Shown in pieces: positions 46,681-59,657 of a stretch of 64,000 bases of DNA. Source of the DNA: Tetrastigma voinierianum (lineage: Eukaryota; Streptophyta; Magnoliopsida; Vitales; Vitaceae); the NCBI GenBank assembly GCA_016808115.1, contig JAEQBH010005416.1:62001-126000 (forward strand). Reading direction: 5' to 3'. The first letter of the stretch is position 1. Every line of letters starts with the position of its first letter. The position numbers and the translations under genes were made by a program. The notes under the pieces were generated by a model. It did no database searches. It worked only from the letters and a program-made list of their open reading frames with translations, and was not told the DNA's origin.

Positions 46681-49600
46681 TGTCACGCCCCGTTTTTCGG
46701 GACGCGAGACCAAATACTGGGACTCCTTACCTGATTTTTTTTTTTTTTTAAAACCGAACTGGTACCTGTGGGTTTGGCCCACATCTTATAACTATTCAAA
46801 ATATTATATACATATAACTGAGTCCCATTACATATACAAAACTAAACTTTTACATTTACAAATCAGAGCGCGGAACCTACATGTAGTGAACTCCCATCGT
46901 GTGTTGGCCCAAACAGATGCTAAGTCTTCAGATGTCTTCTTTCTCGTGACTTACACGATCCGTATGTTTTTTACGCGAGCGGAAACATGTTTCTTATGCA
47001 TACATATACACATTTAATGCATAAACACAACAGATAATATAAATTTTAAATATTTATATTATGAACTTATACGCATTTCTTTCATACTGTGCTTACTCTG
47101 TCTCTATCTCCCAGAGGGAATACAAGATCTTTATTCTTATGCGTAATCCATGCTTATAACAAACTTATAAGCTTATCAACTCCTGCAGGTGCTTACGTAA
47201 CTTGTTCTCAATAAGACTTATGTTTATTCAGGACTCCCGTAGGAGTTACATAACTTATTCTTATACGGAAGTACTTGTAAGTACTACTAAACTTATACTG
47301 GTCTTACGGAACTTACACTGGTCTTACGGAACTTATAATCGGGTTCCACGGAACTTTATACTCGGTCTTACAAAAACTCGACATGGCTTCGTGATCTTAT
47401 ACATGTCTTACAGAGCATATACTTATCTTACGGAACTTATACTGGTCTTACAAAACTTATCTAGCCTTTCGGATCTTATACTTGTACTACGGAGCATATC
47501 CTTGTACTTCAGATCTTATACTGAGTTTATTCTCAGATTAATACTTAAGTACCCGAGGTACTACGTAACATTTTGTCGGGGTACAAAAGTACCAGAGGGT
47601 ACTACAGACGTTTATTCCTTATACAAGAGGTACCGAGGTACCCAAGACTTATGCTATCTTACTGGGATACGTGAGTACTGTAGGTACTATTGTGACATAA
47701 GAGTACCGTAGGTACCATCGACTTATACTTAATCTACCACTACGGGAGTACTCATAGGTACTACTGAGCTTATACAGATACAGGACTTATTGGATACAGG
47801 AGTACCCGTAGGTACTACAGAACTTATTCAAATGCAGTGAGCACTTAGGTACTACAGACTTATTCAATACCGAACTCGTCGATACAGAGTACCAGAGGTA
47901 CCAGCGTAACATGTCTTGATAATTTTACGTAACTTAATCAAATGCCGGAGTACCTTAGGTACTACAGAATGCATCGTGATATGCACGGACTTAATCAAAT
48001 GCAAGAGCACCCATAAAGTACTACGTAACATATCGATATTGACATAATTTATTCAGATATGAGACTTTATCAGATATTGTGGAGTATCTGTAGGTACTGT
48101 GACTTATTCAGATAAGAGTACTGTAGGGTACCACAGAACTTAACCAGAGACAATGTAACTTAATTAAATATTGAGTACCGGGAGGTACATGTAACATTTT
48201 CAGACACAGGAGTTATCGTATACAGAGTACCCGAGGTACTACTGAATCCTATCGACACAGGAGTAATTCGTAGGTACTCACATAGCAATACAGAGGTACC
48301 AGAGGCGCATCCGCATCTTTTACCATATTCCGCCTCTTATTCTTATCTCGCAGTCTTATCATATACTGTTAATACCTGCACTGCAGAATACTGAATGAGT
48401 AGACACAAAGACGGGTCAGCACCCGGGCTGCACAAGACAGACGTAGAGGCCGTCAAGACTAATCGGTAGAGTACCGGCAATTAGTGTGCCAAGACCGAGA
48501 GTGCCAGGAAGCACTAATCGTAGAGTACCAGTACTAGTGTGCCAAGCACGGCCGAGAGTGCCGTCAGACTAATCGAGTACCGGCATTTAATATGCCAAGC
48601 ACCCACGTAGAGTGACGCCGCACTAATCGAGAGTATCATACTAATGTGCCAAGCACGTTAGAGAGTGCCGTGTCATTCAATAACGTCTTAGGTAATTTAT
48701 AATTATATGAGTTCAATAACTTACTATCTTATAGTGTATATTATTAGCCACTTTATGCTCACGATGTGATCGTAATCCATATACTGGTAAGGTATGATGA
48801 GCATGTAATCACACCTTATTCATATATTCTTATTCTTCTATGAATCATCTTTACTCAGAAATTGAATCATTCCAATTGGATCTTCCAAACTGTGTTATGG
48901 TATTTTCTATGCCAACTAGTCGGTTTTCCATTTACACTCGGGACCGTTTGAATTACTAGATTTTCTGGGTCTTAACTTCATATTTTGACACTAGGTCCTT
49001 TGTACTTATTTAAATCTAAGGTGCTATAGTTCTATTCCAACTGGAATCACCTAATTGGAGCAATCGAGCTCGAGTTACGTCCAAAAAACAACTCGACTAT
49101 TCTATGATTAATGTGCAGGAAAATGGGCTTCTGTACATAGCCCCACTTTGAGTGAATTTCACTATCTAGAGTCAGGAATTTGAGATACATATTAAATATA
49201 TTTAATTTTCCAAGTCTATTTTATGGCCACTGAATCACCCAAATCGGATAAGAAATGAGTAATTTATACAAAATACTAAACCGGTCAAAACTGAACAGTA
49301 GCCCCACCCAGAGGGACTTTAAGTTCTACCGAGGACTTCAGCCAAAAATGATCAAAGAACGGTTCTACCGGTAGGACTTAACTCCTACCAGTAGGACTCT
49401 CCGAAAAGTGCCCAGATTTGTGTCTTTTCTCTATTTTTTCCATATTTTTGATCCCCATTTCAACTCTATACTTCATCTACACTTCAAGACCACTCCATAT
49501 GTCTCTTTGTGAAACTCTTTCTACTCACTCCCTCTTCAATACTTATTTTCTTTGAACAATTTAAGCCCTAAATTACTCTCTAAACCCACTCTAATATGGG

Positions 49601-50289
49601 TTATTATCCATACACAACCCAATCATGATGATTAGTTAGGTTTGTTCTAAACCCTAACTCATATTTACTTTACTATTAACCATAAATTCATCCTTAAAGG
49701 GAGGATTCTAGTTTGTTTCAGACTCTTAAGGTTTTATTCACCTTCCTTAACATAAATTTTGCCAAGATAAAACCCTAGCAAACCCTATGTTTGGGGACAA
49801 TAAAAACCTACCAAGCCAAAGATCCATGCCAAATCTTGAAGGATTCATAATCAAAGTGAGTTTCACACCAAACTAAGTTCCATACCTTGGTCGCTTCGAC
49901 CTCCCTCCATCTTCTTCTTCTTCCTCTTCTCTTTCTCCTTCTCTCTACGGGTTCCTCTAAATTTGAGACCACTTGGTCTTTAAATCCAAATTTTGTTAGG
50001 CCTTGCTCGCCATCTAAAATAACCCATTTTCAAGTTAACTTATCATAATTACATTTCATTCCCAACTAATGGCTAATTGTATTTCAATTTCTTTATTTCA
50101 TTTCTGTCTCAAATCTTGCCAACTATGACTTTTGGGCTTCTCCCTTTTGGGACCAATACAAAATTGTCCTGAGTTTTATAACTTTCCTGGTCTCTGTTTC
50201 CTGCTTCGTATTTAACTTATAAATGGCTAAATTTACGCTGGAGAATTACTCTCAACATGTCGAATCACTGTGGTATACTTAAAGTTACA
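46681..50289 (-). repeat. LTR A (3609 bp)
   Basis: Subregions in plus order: a T14-15 tract near 46735; a 20-bp minisatellite (ACTTATACTGGTCTTACGGA) at 47285-47460; about 0.8 kb of GTACC...GGTAC units at 47545-48310; a second unit family (ACTAATCG...AGAGTACCGG...GTGCCAAG) at 48450-48680; then less repetitive sequence with a CTT/CTC-rich stretch at 49910-49950. Confidence 0.8.
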
Positions 50290-50565
50290 ATTCCCCCTTA
50301 TAAGAATTTCGTCCTGAATTAATTTTAGCATGTGCTTGTTCTATGCCGATCATTTTTCATGTCTTTGCGGTTTGAGCTGACTCTCACTGGAGCCATCGTG
50401 CCCATCGAACTACATTTCCGTCTTAATCTTTCAGAGTCGGATTTGTACTGGTCTATTCTAGTCGATCTACAGATGTGACATCCGCATAGGCCAACACATT
50501 TCGATGTAGTACATCCTTAATCGAAACTTATCCAAACGCCTAAACCTAGGTCCTCGATATCAACT
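50290..50565 (-). other. Internal region A with PBS and PPT only
   Basis: On minus it begins at 50565 with AGTTGATATCGAGGACCTAGG, a decayed Met-tRNA primer site. It ends at 50290-50305 with a polypurine tract (AAGGGGGAAT). The 276 bases between have no open frame. Confidence 0.75.
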
Positions 50566-53500
50566 TGTCACGCCCGCTTCCCGACGCGAGACCAAACATC
50601 GGGACTCCTTACCTCGATTTTTTTTTTTTTTTAAAACCGAATCACCCGTGGGTTCGGGCCCACATCTTATAACTATTCAAAATATTATATATAACTCGAG
50701 TCCCATTACATATACAAAACCGAACTTTGATTTACAAATCAGAGCGCTGAACTACATGTAGTGAACCCCACGGTGTGTCAGCCCAACAGATGGGAAGTCT
50801 TCGCATGTCTTTCAGATTTACACTGATTAAAACCCGTGCTAAGCTTTACGCTTAGTGGGAAACATGTTTCTTATGCATATACACATTTAATGGTATAAAC
50901 AATGTATAATATAAATTTTAAATATTTATTATGAACTTATAATATGTACTTTTTCATAATGTGCCTTATTCGGATTTCCCGTAGGAATTATTGCATCTAT
51001 TCTTATGCAGAACTTATGCTTATAACAAACTTATGTTTATTTGGAACTCCCGTAGGAGTTACAGAACTTATACTTAACAGACTTATGTTTATTCAGGACT
51101 CCCGTAGGAGTTACATAACTTATTCTTATACCTTAAGTACTGTAGTTATCTACTGTAAACTTATACCGTCTTACTTTAACCATAATCGTCTTACTAACTT
51201 ATAATCGGGTCTTAATGGAACTTATACTGGTCTTACAAACTGGACATGTATTTATCTTATAGCTATTCCACAAGAGCATATACTTATCTACTTAAACTCT
51301 ATACCGGTCTTACAAAACCTATCTACCTTCGATCTTATACTGTACTACTTTGTTATTATCCTTGTACTCGACTTATAATGAGCTTATTCCTCGCATTTAA
51401 TACGAAAAGTAATCTCGCAGGTACCAACATTTTGCCGGTACAAAAGTACCCGTAGGTACCACAAAGACGATTCCTTATACGAGGTAATTCGTAGGTACTC
51501 CAAGACCTAAGCTTATCTTACGATAATGAGTACTGTGAGGTACTACAGATACAAGAGTACCCGTGAGGTACCATCGACTTGATACTTAATCTACCACTAG
51601 AGTACTCATAGGTACTAATGAGCTTATACTGCATACAGACTTATTGGATACGTGTGAGCACCCAGAGGTACTAGCGTAACTTATTCAAATGCGTGAGTAC
51701 CCAGTACTACAGACTTTTATTCATCATCGAACTGTCAGATACGTGAGTATCCAGAAATACGTAACATATCGATACTGACGTAACTTAATCAAATGCCGGA
51801 GTACCCGTGAGGTACCTACGTAACGCATCGTGATACAGATGCACTTAATCAAATGCAGAGCACCCATAGGTACTACGTAACATACTGATACAGACATAAT
51901 TTATTCAGATATGGGACTTTATCGATACGTGGAGTACCCAGTACTACGTGACTTATTCGTATGCAGTGAGCACCAGAGTACTACGTAACTTAACCGGTAG
52001 ACGTAATGGTAACTTAATTAGTCAATGTGAGTACCCGTGTACTACGGTATCATTTTCGATACGTATTATCGACATAGAGTACCCAGAGGTTCACTAATCC
52101 ATTTTATACAGAGTGACCCAGAAATTAAGAGCAAGAATAGAGGTACCCGAGGTACATTCGGGGATTCACTATATTCAGCTTCTTTATTCTATTCGTAGTC
52201 TTATCATATTATTGTTAGATTACCTAGACTGGGTGAATACTAATGAGTAGGACACAAAGACAATAAGTGACCCAAGGTACAAGACAGATCGTGAGAGTGC
52301 CATGGTCAGACTAATCGAGAGTACCATAATTAGTAAAGGTCAAGACGGCCAGAGTGCCAGAAGCACTAATCGAGAGTACCGATATCAGCAGGTGTCAAGA
52401 CGGCCGTGAGCGCCACAGACTTAATCAGAGAGTACCGGTTATTTCATTATGTCAAGCACTACGAGAGTGACGTCGCACTAATCGTAGAGTACCAAGTACT
52501 AATGTGCCGGCACGGTTAGAGAGTGCCGGTCATTCAATAACTGGTCTTAGTAATTCTTACAATTATATGAGTTCAATAACTTACTATCTATAGTAGGAGC
52601 ATTATTACCACTTTACGCGCTCACGATGATCGTAACTATATACCGTAAGGTATGATGAGCATGTAATCACACCTTATTCATATATTCTTATTCTTCATGA
52701 ATCATCTTTTACTGTGAAATTGGAATCATTCCAATTGATCTTCCAAATCGTGTTATGGCATTTCATGCCAACTAGTCGGTTTTCCGATTTACACTCGGGA
52801 CCGTTTGAATTACTACTTTCCGGGGTTCAACTTCATATTTTGACACTAGGTCCTTGTAATTATTTAAAGCAGGTGCTAAGGGTTCTATTCAACTGAATCA
52901 CCCACCCGAGCACTGAGGCTCAGAAAGTTACGCTCCAAAACAACTCTCGGCTCATTCTATGACAAGGTGCAGGAAATGGGTCAGAACATAGCCCCACTTT
53001 GAGTGCGAATTTTGGGCTATCTAGAGTCAGAATTTGGAGATACATATTAAATATGGTTTGTTCTCCTTGAAGTCTATTTTAAGTGGCCACTTGAATCACC
53101 CAAATCGGATAAGAAATGAGTAATTTATGGCCAAAATACTAAAACTGGTCAAAACTGAACAGAGAAGGTACCCTACCGGCAGACTTTGCCCTAATTAGAC
53201 TGGGCCAAAATGACCAAGAACGAGTTCTATCGGTAGGACTCTAACTCCTACCGGTAGACTCTCCGAAAAGTGCCCAGATTTGTGTCTTTTCTCTATTTTT
53301 TCCATATTTTGATCCCATTTCAACTCTATACTTCATCTACACTTCAAGACCACTCATGTCTCAGAACTCTTTCTACTCAATTTCCTCTTTCAATACTTAT
53401 TTTCTTTGAAACAATGAATTTAAATTACTCTTAAACTCCACTCTAATATGGGTTATTATCCATACACAACCCAATCATGATGATTAGTTAGGGTTTGTTC

Positions 53501-54148
53501 TAAACCCTAACTCATTTACTTACTATTAACCATAAATTCATCCTTAAAGGGAGGATTCTATACTTTGCTTGTACTCTTTAAGGTTTTATTCACCTTACTT
53601 AACATAAATTTTGGGTTAAGATAAAACCCTAGCAAAACCCCATGTTTGGGGACAATAAAAATCCTACCAAGCCAAAGATCCATGCCAAATCTTGAAGGAT
53701 TCATAATCAAAGTGAGTTTCCATACCAAATCCAAGTTCCATACCTTGGCTTGCTTGATCTCCTCCATCTTCTTCTTCTTCCTCTTCTTCTCTCTTTCTCC
53801 TTCTCTTCTCTACGGTTCCTCTAATTTGAGACCACCTGTCTTTAAATCCAAATTTTTGTTAGGCCTTGTTTGGCCATCTAAAATAACCCATTTTTGGGTT
53901 AACTTATCATAATTACATTTTTGTCCCCCAACTAATGGCTAATTGTATTTCAATTTCTTTTTATTTCATTTTACCTCAAATCTCGCTAACTATGACTTTA
54001 AGCCCCTGGGACTAATACAAAATTGTCCTTAAGTTTTATAACTTTCCGGGTCTCTGTTTCCTAAGCCGTGATTTAACTTATAAACAAGAATTTACTGATA
54101 AATTACCTCAACATGTCGAAAACGACTAGGGTATACTTGGGTGTTACA
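50566..54148 (-). repeat. LTR B (3583 bp)
   Basis: Same subregion order as LTR A. It begins TGTCACGCCCGCTTCCCGAC and ends GGGTGTTACA at 54148, the best-preserved terminus of the three. Confidence 0.82.
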
Positions 54149-54426
54149 ATTCTCTATAAGAATTTTCATTCTCGAATTCACACTCGAAGATGTGCTTCGC
54201 TTCATGTCGATCATTTCTTTCATGTCTTACGTAAGTCGAGCGTGACTCTCACTTGAGCCATCAAAGCTCCATCGAACTACATTTGCCTTAATCTTTCGAG
54301 TTGGATTTGCAATTTATTCATTCTAGTCGACCACAGACAGACATCCGCATTAGCCAACACATTCGATGCAGTACATCCTTAATCGTAACCATCCGTAAAC
54401 GCCTAAACCTAGGCTCGAGCACAACT
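54149..54426 (-). other. Internal region B with PBS and PPT only
   Basis: It is collinear with internal A (278 bp). The primer-site side reads AGGCTCGAGCACAACTTG on plus, close to the complement of TTGGTATCAGAGCC. Comparing A and B supports an intact ancestral site. Confidence 0.75.
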
Positions 54427-57400
54427 TGCTCACGCCCCGCTTTCTCGACGCGAGACCAACACCGACTCTTACCGATTTTTTTTTTTTTTTAAACCGAATC
54501 GGTACCGTGGGTTCGCCCATCTTATAACTATTCAAAATATTATATACATATAATCAGTCCTATTACATATACAAAATCGAACTTTTACATTTACAAATCG
54601 TGAGCTGAACTCATGTGTTTTTAACCCCCACGGTGTAAGGCCCAAATTGTGACAAAGGAAGTCTTCAGGATGTCTTTTCGTATCTACACGGATTAAAACC
54701 CGTGCTAAGATTTACGCTTAGTGGGAAACATGTTTCTTATGCATATACACATTTAATGCATAAAACAATAACATATAATATAAATTTTAAATATTTATAT
54801 TATGAACTTATACGGGTACTTTTTCTTATAACAGTTTACTCTATTTGACTTTTAGGAATTACGATCTTATTCTATGCGTAACTTATATTTATAACAAACT
54901 TATGTTTATTTGGAACTCTGTAGGGAGTTACGTAACTTATACTTAATGTACTTTATGTTTATCTCAGACTCCCGTAGGAGTTACAGAACTTATTCTTATA
55001 CGGAAGTACTTGTAAGTACTACTAAACTTACACTGGTCTTACGGAACTTACACTGGTCTTACGGAACTTATACTGGTCTTACGGAACTTATACTGGTCTT
55101 ACAAAACTTGGACATGTATTTCAGATCTTATACATGTCTTACAGAGCATATACTTATCTTACGGAACTTATACTGGTCTTACAAAACTTATCTAGCCTTT
55201 CGGATCTTATACTTGTACTCACTCTGAAAGCATATCCTGTACTTCGATCTTACACGAGCTTATTCTCGTATTTCGATCACGGAGTTACCCGTAGGTACTA
55301 CGGTAACATTTTGCCGGTACAAAAGTACCCAGAGTACTCACAGACGTATTCCTTATACGTAGGTACCGTAGGTACTCCAAGACTTATGCTTATCTTACTT
55401 GATACGTGAGGCCTAGTGTAGCCACAGACATATAAGAGTGTACCCGTAGTACTCACTGACCTTATACTTAATCTACTACGGAGTACCTACAGGTGCCACT
55501 GAGTCAAGCTGCATACGTGACTTATTTGATAATGTGAGGTCTCGAGGGTACTACGTAACTTTATTCAATGAGTAATCGTAGGTACTGCCAGACTTATTCG
55601 AATAATCGAACTGTTGGGATACAGAGTACCTGGTGAGGGTACTCACAACACATCGATACCTTGACTTAACTTAATCAAATGCCGGAGTACCAGAGGTACC
55701 ACTGCAATGTGATCGGATACAGGATGTACTTAATCAAATGCAGAGTACCCATAGTACTACGTAACATATCGATACGTGACATAATTCTATTCGATATGGG
55801 ACTTATCGGGAGGCCAGAGTACCCGTAGTACTACAGACTTATTCGTGATGCAGAGTACCCGAGGTACTACGTAATCCTAACCGTAGACGTAACGTAACTT
55901 GTTCAATACAGGAGTACCCGTAGGGTACTGGCGTAACATTTTCAGATACGTGGAGTTATCGATATTAGAGTACCCGTAGGTACTACTGAATCCTATCGAT
56001 ACAGGAGTACCAGAGGTACTATATAGCAACATAGAGGCACCTGTGAGGTACATTCGGGATCTTTACCATATCTGGGCTTTATTCTATTCGTAGTCTTATC
56101 ATATTATTGTTAGATTACCTGTACCAAGAATATCTGAAGAGTAGATGACATAATATGGTCTCAAGGTACAAGAGATAGACGTGAGTGCCACAAGATCTAA
56201 TCAGAGATATTCTAAAATTAGTGTGTTTAAGACGGCCAGAGTGCCGTAGCACTAATCGAGCACCAAGTACTAGTGTGTCAAGACGGCCAGAGAGTGCCGT
56301 CAGACTAATCGTAGAGTACTGGCACTAATATCGGGCACTACGAGAGTGACGTCGCACTAATCAGAGAGAGTACCGATACTAATGTGTCAAGCACGGCAGA
56401 GTGCCAGGTCATTCAATAACCGGTCTTTAGGCAATTTTACAATTATATGAGTTCAATAACTTACTATCTTATAGTAAGCATTATTACCACTTTACGCTGC
56501 CTACGATGCATCAGAATCCATATAATCGTAAGGTATGATGAGCATGTAATCACACCTTATTCATATATTCTTATTCTTCTATGAATCATCTTTACTCAGA
56601 AATTGAATCCATTCCACCCTTGGATCTTCCAAACTCCAGGTTATGGCATTTTCATGCCAACTAGTCGGTTTCTTCCGATTTTACACTCGGGGACCGTTTG
56701 AATTACTGATTTTTCCGGGGTCTTAACTTCATATTTGACACTAGGGTCCTTTGTAATTTATTTAAAGTTAAGGTGCTAAGGGTTCTATTCCAACTGGAAT
56801 CACCCACCAAGCACCGGAGCCTCGAGTTACGTCCAAACAACCTCGGACTATTCTATGATTAATAGTGCGGTGAAATGGCTTCTGTACATGTACTCCACTT
56901 TGAGTGAATTTTGGGTCTAGAGTCAGAATTTGAGACATTAAATATGGTTTGTTCTTGAAGTCTATTTTAAGTGGCCACTAATCACTCCAAATCGGATAAG
57001 AAATGAGTAATTTATACAAAACACTACAACTGGTCAAAACTGGGAATCACATAGCCTACCGGTGTGACTTAAGTTCTACCTGCAGGATTTGGCCAAAATG
57101 ACCAAGAATCGAGGTTCTACCTGGTAGATTTAACTCACTGTAGGACTCTCCTAAAAGTGCCCGATTTGTGTCTTTCTCTATTTTTTTCCATATTTTGATC
57201 CCTATTTCAACTCTATACTTCATCTACACCCCAAGACCACTCCATATGTCTCTTGTAAACTCTTTTTCTACTCAATTTCCTCTTTCAATACTTTCTATTT
57301 TCTTTGAACAATTTAGCCTAAATTACTCAAACCCACTCTAATATGGGTTATTATCCATACACAACCCACCATGATGGCTTAGTTAGGCTTGTTCAAACCC

Positions 57401-58039
57401 TAACTCATTTACTTACTATTAACCATAAATTCATCCTTGCTGGAGGATTCTATACTTGTCAGACTTTACTATTTTATTCAATCTTACTTAACATAAATTT
57501 AAGCCAAGATAAACCCTAGCAAAACCCCATGTTTGGGGACACAAAAACTCTACCAAGCCAAAGATCCATGCTAAATCTTAGTTATCTATAATCAAAGTGA
57601 GTTTCCATACCAAATCCAAGTTCCATACCTTGGCTTGCTTGATCTCCTCCATCTTCTTCTTCTTCCTCTTCTTCTCTCTTTCTCCTTCTCTTCTCTACGG
57701 GTTCCCTCTAATTTGAGACCAATTTGGTCTTTAAATCCAGCTTTTGTTAGGCCTTGCTCAATATCTAAAATAACCCATTTTTGGGTTAACTTATCATAAT
57801 TATATTTTGTCCCCAACTAATGGCTAATTGTATTTCAATTTCTTTTTATTTCATTTGGCCTCAAATCTTGCCAACTATGACTTTAAGCCTTTTGGACCAA
57901 TACAAAATCGCCCTTGTTTTATAACTTTCCGGTCTCTCGTTTCCCTAAGCCGTATTTAACTTATGTCAAATAAATTTTGACGATAAATTACCTCAACATG
58001 TCGAAAAACGATCAGCAGGGTATACTTTGTGGTGCCATA
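54427..58039 (-). repeat. LTR C (3613 bp)
   Basis: Same order again, with the 20-bp minisatellite best preserved at 55026-55110 (four to five units). It ends GGTGCCATA in place of GGTGTTACA, at the junction with the copia LTR. Confidence 0.78.
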
Positions 58040-58043
58040 TGTA

Positions 58044-58630
58044 TCCAAAATTTAAACTACTTGGCGGCCCATTTGTTACTTTTTTTCTTAAGCCCATTAG
58101 GCTAATAATGTTATAAAAACCCGAGGAGCAAGAAATGATTTTGGGAGCAAAGAATGCTTTTTTTGGAGCGTAAAATAGCTTGTGGTGTGCTCGGGAGCAA
58201 AAGAGGAGCTGTTGGCAAAGGTGTTTCTAGCTTAGAGCAAGCCACAAAGGAGAGGCGGCGATTTGTCGGCTGTGAAAAAGGGAATTTTTGAGGACGCTAG
58301 TGAGATTCATCAACTGGTCTTGATTTGAGCTGTGGATTTGCCTATTATTTATTCACTATATTTGGATGATTTCATTGTTTTGGGGATCACCTTGTTTAGA
58401 ATTAGGTTTTGTACCTAAATTATTATAGTGGATATTCGTGGACTCGGCTACAAAGGTCCCGTGGTTTTTCCTCTTCTCACTTTCTTTGGGAGGTTTTCCA
58501 CGTTAAAATTTCTCTCTCAAGTATTTTTGTGATTATCTCTTTGGCATATTATTTTTCGGTTCGATTTTATTAACTTATAAATGTGCTAAATCAACAAGGG
58601 AAAATATTTAGTTCTATTTACTTCCCAATG
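58044..58630 (+). repeat. Copia 3' LTR, right part
   Basis: It resumes at TCCAAAATTTAAACTACTTGG and follows the 5' LTR to CTTCCCAA near 58628. The duplicated target expected at the junction (GTGGG) is not cleanly readable (TGTA). Confidence 0.78.
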
Positions 58631-58639
58631 CTTGAAATA

Positions 58640-59172
58640 TTAAATTACATGATTTCAAAAAACAAAAATACATTAATTAATAACATTTAATATATTAAAT
58701 ATTCATGAACATATTGTAAACTATAAACAGATTATTTTGACATGGTTTAGTAAATAAGTCACTTTTTACAACAGATGAGTTTGATAAAACGGGTACTTGA
58801 TAAATTGACTTAATAATTTAGTTTAAGCCATTAAATAAATTAAATATATATTAATAAAATAATTGAATAGGGTCACTAAACATAAAGAATAATTTTACAT
58901 AATATATAAATTAATTAAATTTTTTTATAACTACATATGCCCGAACCAATTTGCATACACATCAATTAATCCTATGATGGTTATAACATTAGTCAAATTA
59001 GTGACTTTTAAATAAACCCTATCACCTTAAACCAATCGAGGTACCTGTAGGAATAAAAAATAATAATTAACTTATAAATTTGTTTTATATTTTAATTTGG
59101 GATAACCGTTTTAAATATATCATTCCACAAAAATATTTGTAAATCTTAATAATTTCCTTTTAAATTTAGAAA

Positions 59173-59208
<36 letters not shown>

Positions 59209-59657
59209 TATATATATATTGAGTTCTTGAGGATATGGTTACAATGTGTGAAGGAGACAAACAATCCATTTTAGTATTTAGTTCTTATGTAAGGACTTCT
59301 TTACTTTAAAATAACTTCTAATTTTTACAAATAACTTTATTTTCTTATTTAAATTGTTTCATGAATTTAGTGAAATTCATAATAATATTTTTTAAAAGCA
59401 TGAAAATCGACTTAATGCTGGATGCTAAAAATTATAGTATTTCAAACTCGAAACTGTAAGGAAATTTTTTTTTTTCTCGATCGAAAAATGGATCCCTAGT
59501 TCCCTACATTCTATGCTGAAAAATACTTTGTAAATTATATTGCATATATTGAATTGAAAGCTAAAAGAAAACTTAACGAACTATATTGAAAATTTGCAGA
59601 TTTCATTATAGAACTATACTGAAAATCAAATGATGAAGCAATAAAGCATTGAAGTAA
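58640..59657. other. AT-rich DNA with TA microsatellite
   Basis: Non-coding. It contains a TA run at 59177-59206 and no recognisable repeat ends other than the 9-bp sequence TTGAAGTAA at its right edge. Confidence 0.5.

Larger units (their letters stand above)
46681..58039 (-). mobile_element. Three-LTR array of a gag-pol-less Ty3/gypsy-like element
   Basis: The arrangement is LTR A (46681-50289), internal A (50290-50565), LTR B (50566-54148), internal B (54149-54426), LTR C (54427-58039). On plus each LTR starts TG(T/C)CACGCCC and ends (G)TTACA or a decayed form, so on minus it reads TGTAAC...GGGCGTGACA with TG/CA ends. The LTRs are 3609, 3583 and 3613 bp. On minus, each internal region starts next to the LTR with a decayed TTG(G)TATCAGAGCC-type primer site followed by CCTAGGTTTAGGCG. 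It ends GACGAAATTCTTATAAGGGGGAAT as read in internal A at 50290-50310, a typical gypsy polypurine tract before TGTAAC. Long LTRs with this PBS and PPT style suit the Tekay/Del-type gypsy clade. No gag or pol is present. The array fits recombination between LTRs of one element. Confidence 0.82.
42091..58630 (+). mobile_element. Ty1/copia element (TNT1-94-like) with nested insertion
   Basis: The element has a 5' LTR at 42091-42678, a Met-tRNA primer binding site at 42681, gag-pol remnants at 42717-46620, and a polypurine tract (GGAGGGGGAGA) at 46659-46669. Its 3' LTR is split by an 11.4-kb insertion. The outside 5-mers are GTTGA (42086-42090) and CTTGA (58631-58635), a probable target duplication with one change. 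The LTR copies differ by roughly a fifth with many indels, so either the element is old or the sequence is poor. Confidence 0.8.

Noticed and set aside
47202..47711. 169-codon plus frame rich in Tyr, Leu and Thr
   Set aside because: It follows the 20-bp minisatellite of LTR A. The frames in LTRs B and C are broken, and the repeat pattern explains the composition.
47545..48680. CRISPR-like regular repeats
   Set aside because: The units are degenerate, palindromic minisatellites inside a plant LTR with variable spacing and no cas genes.
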